Assembly: GCA_040285825.1 (NCBI GenBank)
Contig: JAUPSS010000007.1
Location: 396,501-460,500 of the forward strand
DNA length: 64,000 nucleotides
Direction of reading: 5' to 3'
Origin: Eukaryota sp. TZLM1-RC
Lineage: Eukaryota; Metamonada: BaSk clade
The notes under the pieces were generated by a model. That model saw only the letters and a list, made by a program, of their open reading frames with translations, had not been told where the DNA came from and made no database searches. Positions 62,311 to 64,000 of this stretch are shown in pieces; position 1 is the stretch's first letter, and each line of letters begins with the position of its first letter. The translations under genes were made by a program, and so were the position numbers.

Positions 62311-63480
62311 TTTTATTTCAATTTAATTTTATTCTAAACCTATAAATCAACATCCAAAAAATCCATCTCTCCCAAAACAAAAACACTAGATGCAACTCTC
62401 TCATAGTGAGATCCAAGAGAAAGCAAAGCATCAGAAACTATCTTCAACATCCCCTTAAAAATAGAAAACACAATTCTATTTTGCCAAAACCAACTGTTGA
62501 AATTTCTGTTAGTTTTTCTTTTTACAATCATTTCAAAATCATCCAAAAAACGTAAAGCAGTTGGTGCAAGTGAACCAAAAAGGGAAAATACAAATGGAAA
62601 CAAATTGTATTTTGCATGCTGTAGACTGGCCAATTTGGACAAAGGTTCATTGTATTTTTTGAATTTAAAATTTTCAGCATTTGAAAGGGGATTATGAATT
62701 TCAGAATTAACAAGCCTTTCATTTGAGGCATTACAAGGATCAACAGACATTACATCCAATAAAATGAAGCTTCCATCTAATCCAGGTAATATGACATCAC
62801 CTCTATTATTCTTATGAAAATCATTTTCAGCATCAAACAGATTTGACAACAGAGGTTCCAAGAAGGATTCAATTCTATGAGATTTACACATACAATATAA
62901 CTGGTCTCTTACAGCATCATGAACCTTGCTTCTAAAAGTAATAAAATGTTTACAATTTAACAAATGAGTAGTTGTAATTTCTCGAGAACATTTACAAATT
63001 AAATTATGAGGTAAATGATCAGGCCAGATAAAGGAACGAAATCTCATATTCGGAGTCCAAGCAGAATCGGATAAGAGAGTACCATAAACTTGTGGAATTG
63101 TTGTTACTAAGGCAGAAGAAGTACTGTCACACATATCTTGTAAAAGATTTGCAAAAGCGGGATTCTTTTTCTTGGCCAAGCCAAGTCTAACATCAAAATC
63201 CAAGCTTTCAAAAATCTTTGACAATTTTTGTTGAAGTTTTTTACAGCAAAACTGTAAATTAAATAGAGATCGGTTTGGAATTTCTTGAATTGATTGAGGA
63301 AAACATTTGGTGCAAATTTGTGGCGGCAATTTTTCAAGTTCACAAGATAACTCATACAAATAAGGACTGCAATTGGGAACTAACAGATGAGAATCATCAG
63401 GAAATCTACGATGGGTGAAATCATTTTGAATATCCAATAACGTATTATCCAACGTTATAATTGAGTCAACGACTACATAT
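62310..63480 (-). pseudogene. 5'-truncated LINE, longest copy (family A)
   Basis: A 370-residue uninterrupted frame with no ATG at its head, so a fragment. It contains A-W-T-P-N-M-R-F-R-S-F, C-K-C-S-R-E-I-T-T-T-H-L-L-N-C-K-H-F (a C-x-C...H...C knuckle typical after the reverse transcriptase), E-P-L-L-S-N-L, R-G-D-V-I-L-P-G-L-D, L-L-D-V-M-S-V-D-P and the shared C-terminus. The R-x-D-V...D-V pattern could be a worn restriction-like endonuclease, but this is a guess. The lack of stops suggests recent arrival. The RT itself is absent. Confidence 0.75.
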
Positions 63481-63644
63481 CTTTATAGTAGTGCAGCTTG
63501 TAGGTCCTGTCCTTCACAAGATTTGGCCATTTGCATTGATCTTCTTTCCTTCTTTCATTTTTTATTGTTTTTTCAAAATTGATAAAGAAATCCTACACAT
63601 TACATTAAAAAAGCACTTCTAGCTTCTTGGATCCCGTTCTTACC

Positions 63645-64000
63645 ATGCCAGAGCCTCCAGAACCTCTTTCAGTTTCTGTACTTCTCAGTATTGATACACC
63701 TCAATATCCTGCCTGGCTCACACGCCTTCCTCGTGCTGGAGAACTTATCAAGGACGATTCTGACTCTGAACCTGAATCCAATGAAGAAATCGTGCGTCTC
63801 CCTGTGTTTTCACTAACCCAAGGCGAAACTTATCCTCGATACTCGCAGTTCCATGGACAAATCCCTTGAATTGATGGCAAGATCTTCAATCTCTAAGACT
63901 CTTGATGCGAACTTCTACACTACCCTCTCTGGGCCTCCTCCTTCTGGTGAACCTCTCCACATTCTCTCCAGACACACTGCACTCGGCCCCGTTCTCTCTG
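63645..64000 (+). CDS. Start of an unrecognised gene, runs off the window
   Basis: From the ATG at 63645: M-P-E-P-P-E-P-L-S-V-S-V-L-L-S-I-D-T-P-Q, then an acidic stretch (D-D-S-D-S-E-P-E-S-N-E-E) and a stop at 63867-63869. Another frame, open from before 63853 to the window end, reads S-M-D-K-S-L-E-L-M-A-R-S-S-I-S-K-T-L-D. The two may be joined by an intron or separated by a frameshift, or translation starts at 63853. Low-complexity Ser/Pro composition; no domain visible. Confidence 0.4.

Noticed and set aside
1-64000. CRISPR arrays, ribosomal RNA genes, bacterial operons
   Set aside because: No regularly spaced repeats, no rRNA-like stretches, and the genes are eukaryotic with separate promoters.

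Overview
This is an AT-rich, intron-poor eukaryotic (protist) nuclear segment. It carries clear orthologues of eukaryote-only genes (MO25/Cab39, Mago nashi, AP-4 sigma adaptin) beside an expanded family of RCC1-repeat plus leucine-rich proteins, divergent protein kinases, and a large load of decayed mobile DNA that includes Fanzor (eukaryotic TnpB-like) nucleases. TGA, TAA and TAG are all used as stops. The mix would suit a heterolobosean amoeba such as Naegleria or a relative, but that assignment is inference.

Layout. 0-2.5 kb: MO25 and ribose-5-phosphate isomerase B, convergent. 2.5-4.5 kb: a broken Fanzor1 gene. 5.6-8.0 kb: RCC1-LRR gene A with a 5'-truncated LINE fragment against its start. 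8.7-16 kb: mostly gene-poor, with Mago nashi and several coding relics. 16.1-17.1 kb: an intact small kinase. From about 17.15 to 27.17 kb lies the left arm of a roughly 10-kb inverted duplication; the right arm is about 45.3-54.93 kb. Each arm holds two tandem RCC1-LRR genes (B,C on minus; E,F on plus), RT and LINE relics, a broken kinase and a Fanzor2 fragment. Between the arms sit an RCC1 relic, a 12.3-kb unit bounded by about 2.9-kb inverted repeats (28.06-40.34 kb) full of dead DDE transposases and their paired unknown genes, a very young 0.83-kb LTR mini-element, RCC1-LRR gene D and a second Fanzor2 pseudogene. 54.9-64 kb: a frameshifted proline-rich gene, an RCC1 relic, a 1325-residue membrane kinase, AP-4 sigma, a long LINE fragment, and the start of one more gene.

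How it fits together. The housekeeping genes lie at the edges. The middle is an accessory block where one gene family (RCC1-LRR; six long copies and two relics) has been multiplied with the mobile debris attached to it: copies C, D and E each carry the same reverse-transcriptase relic at their 3' side. The two arms act as natural with/without pairs: a 1.74-kb insertion carrying a Fanzor2 gene is present in the left arm only, flanked by a 7-bp duplication that is single in the right arm; a LINE fragment is present in the right arm only. All four Fanzor copies look broken. The strongest candidates for something little described are the precisely bounded Fanzor2 insertion, the young LTR mini-element, the two convergent transposase/unknown-gene pairs, and the RCC1-LRR family itself.
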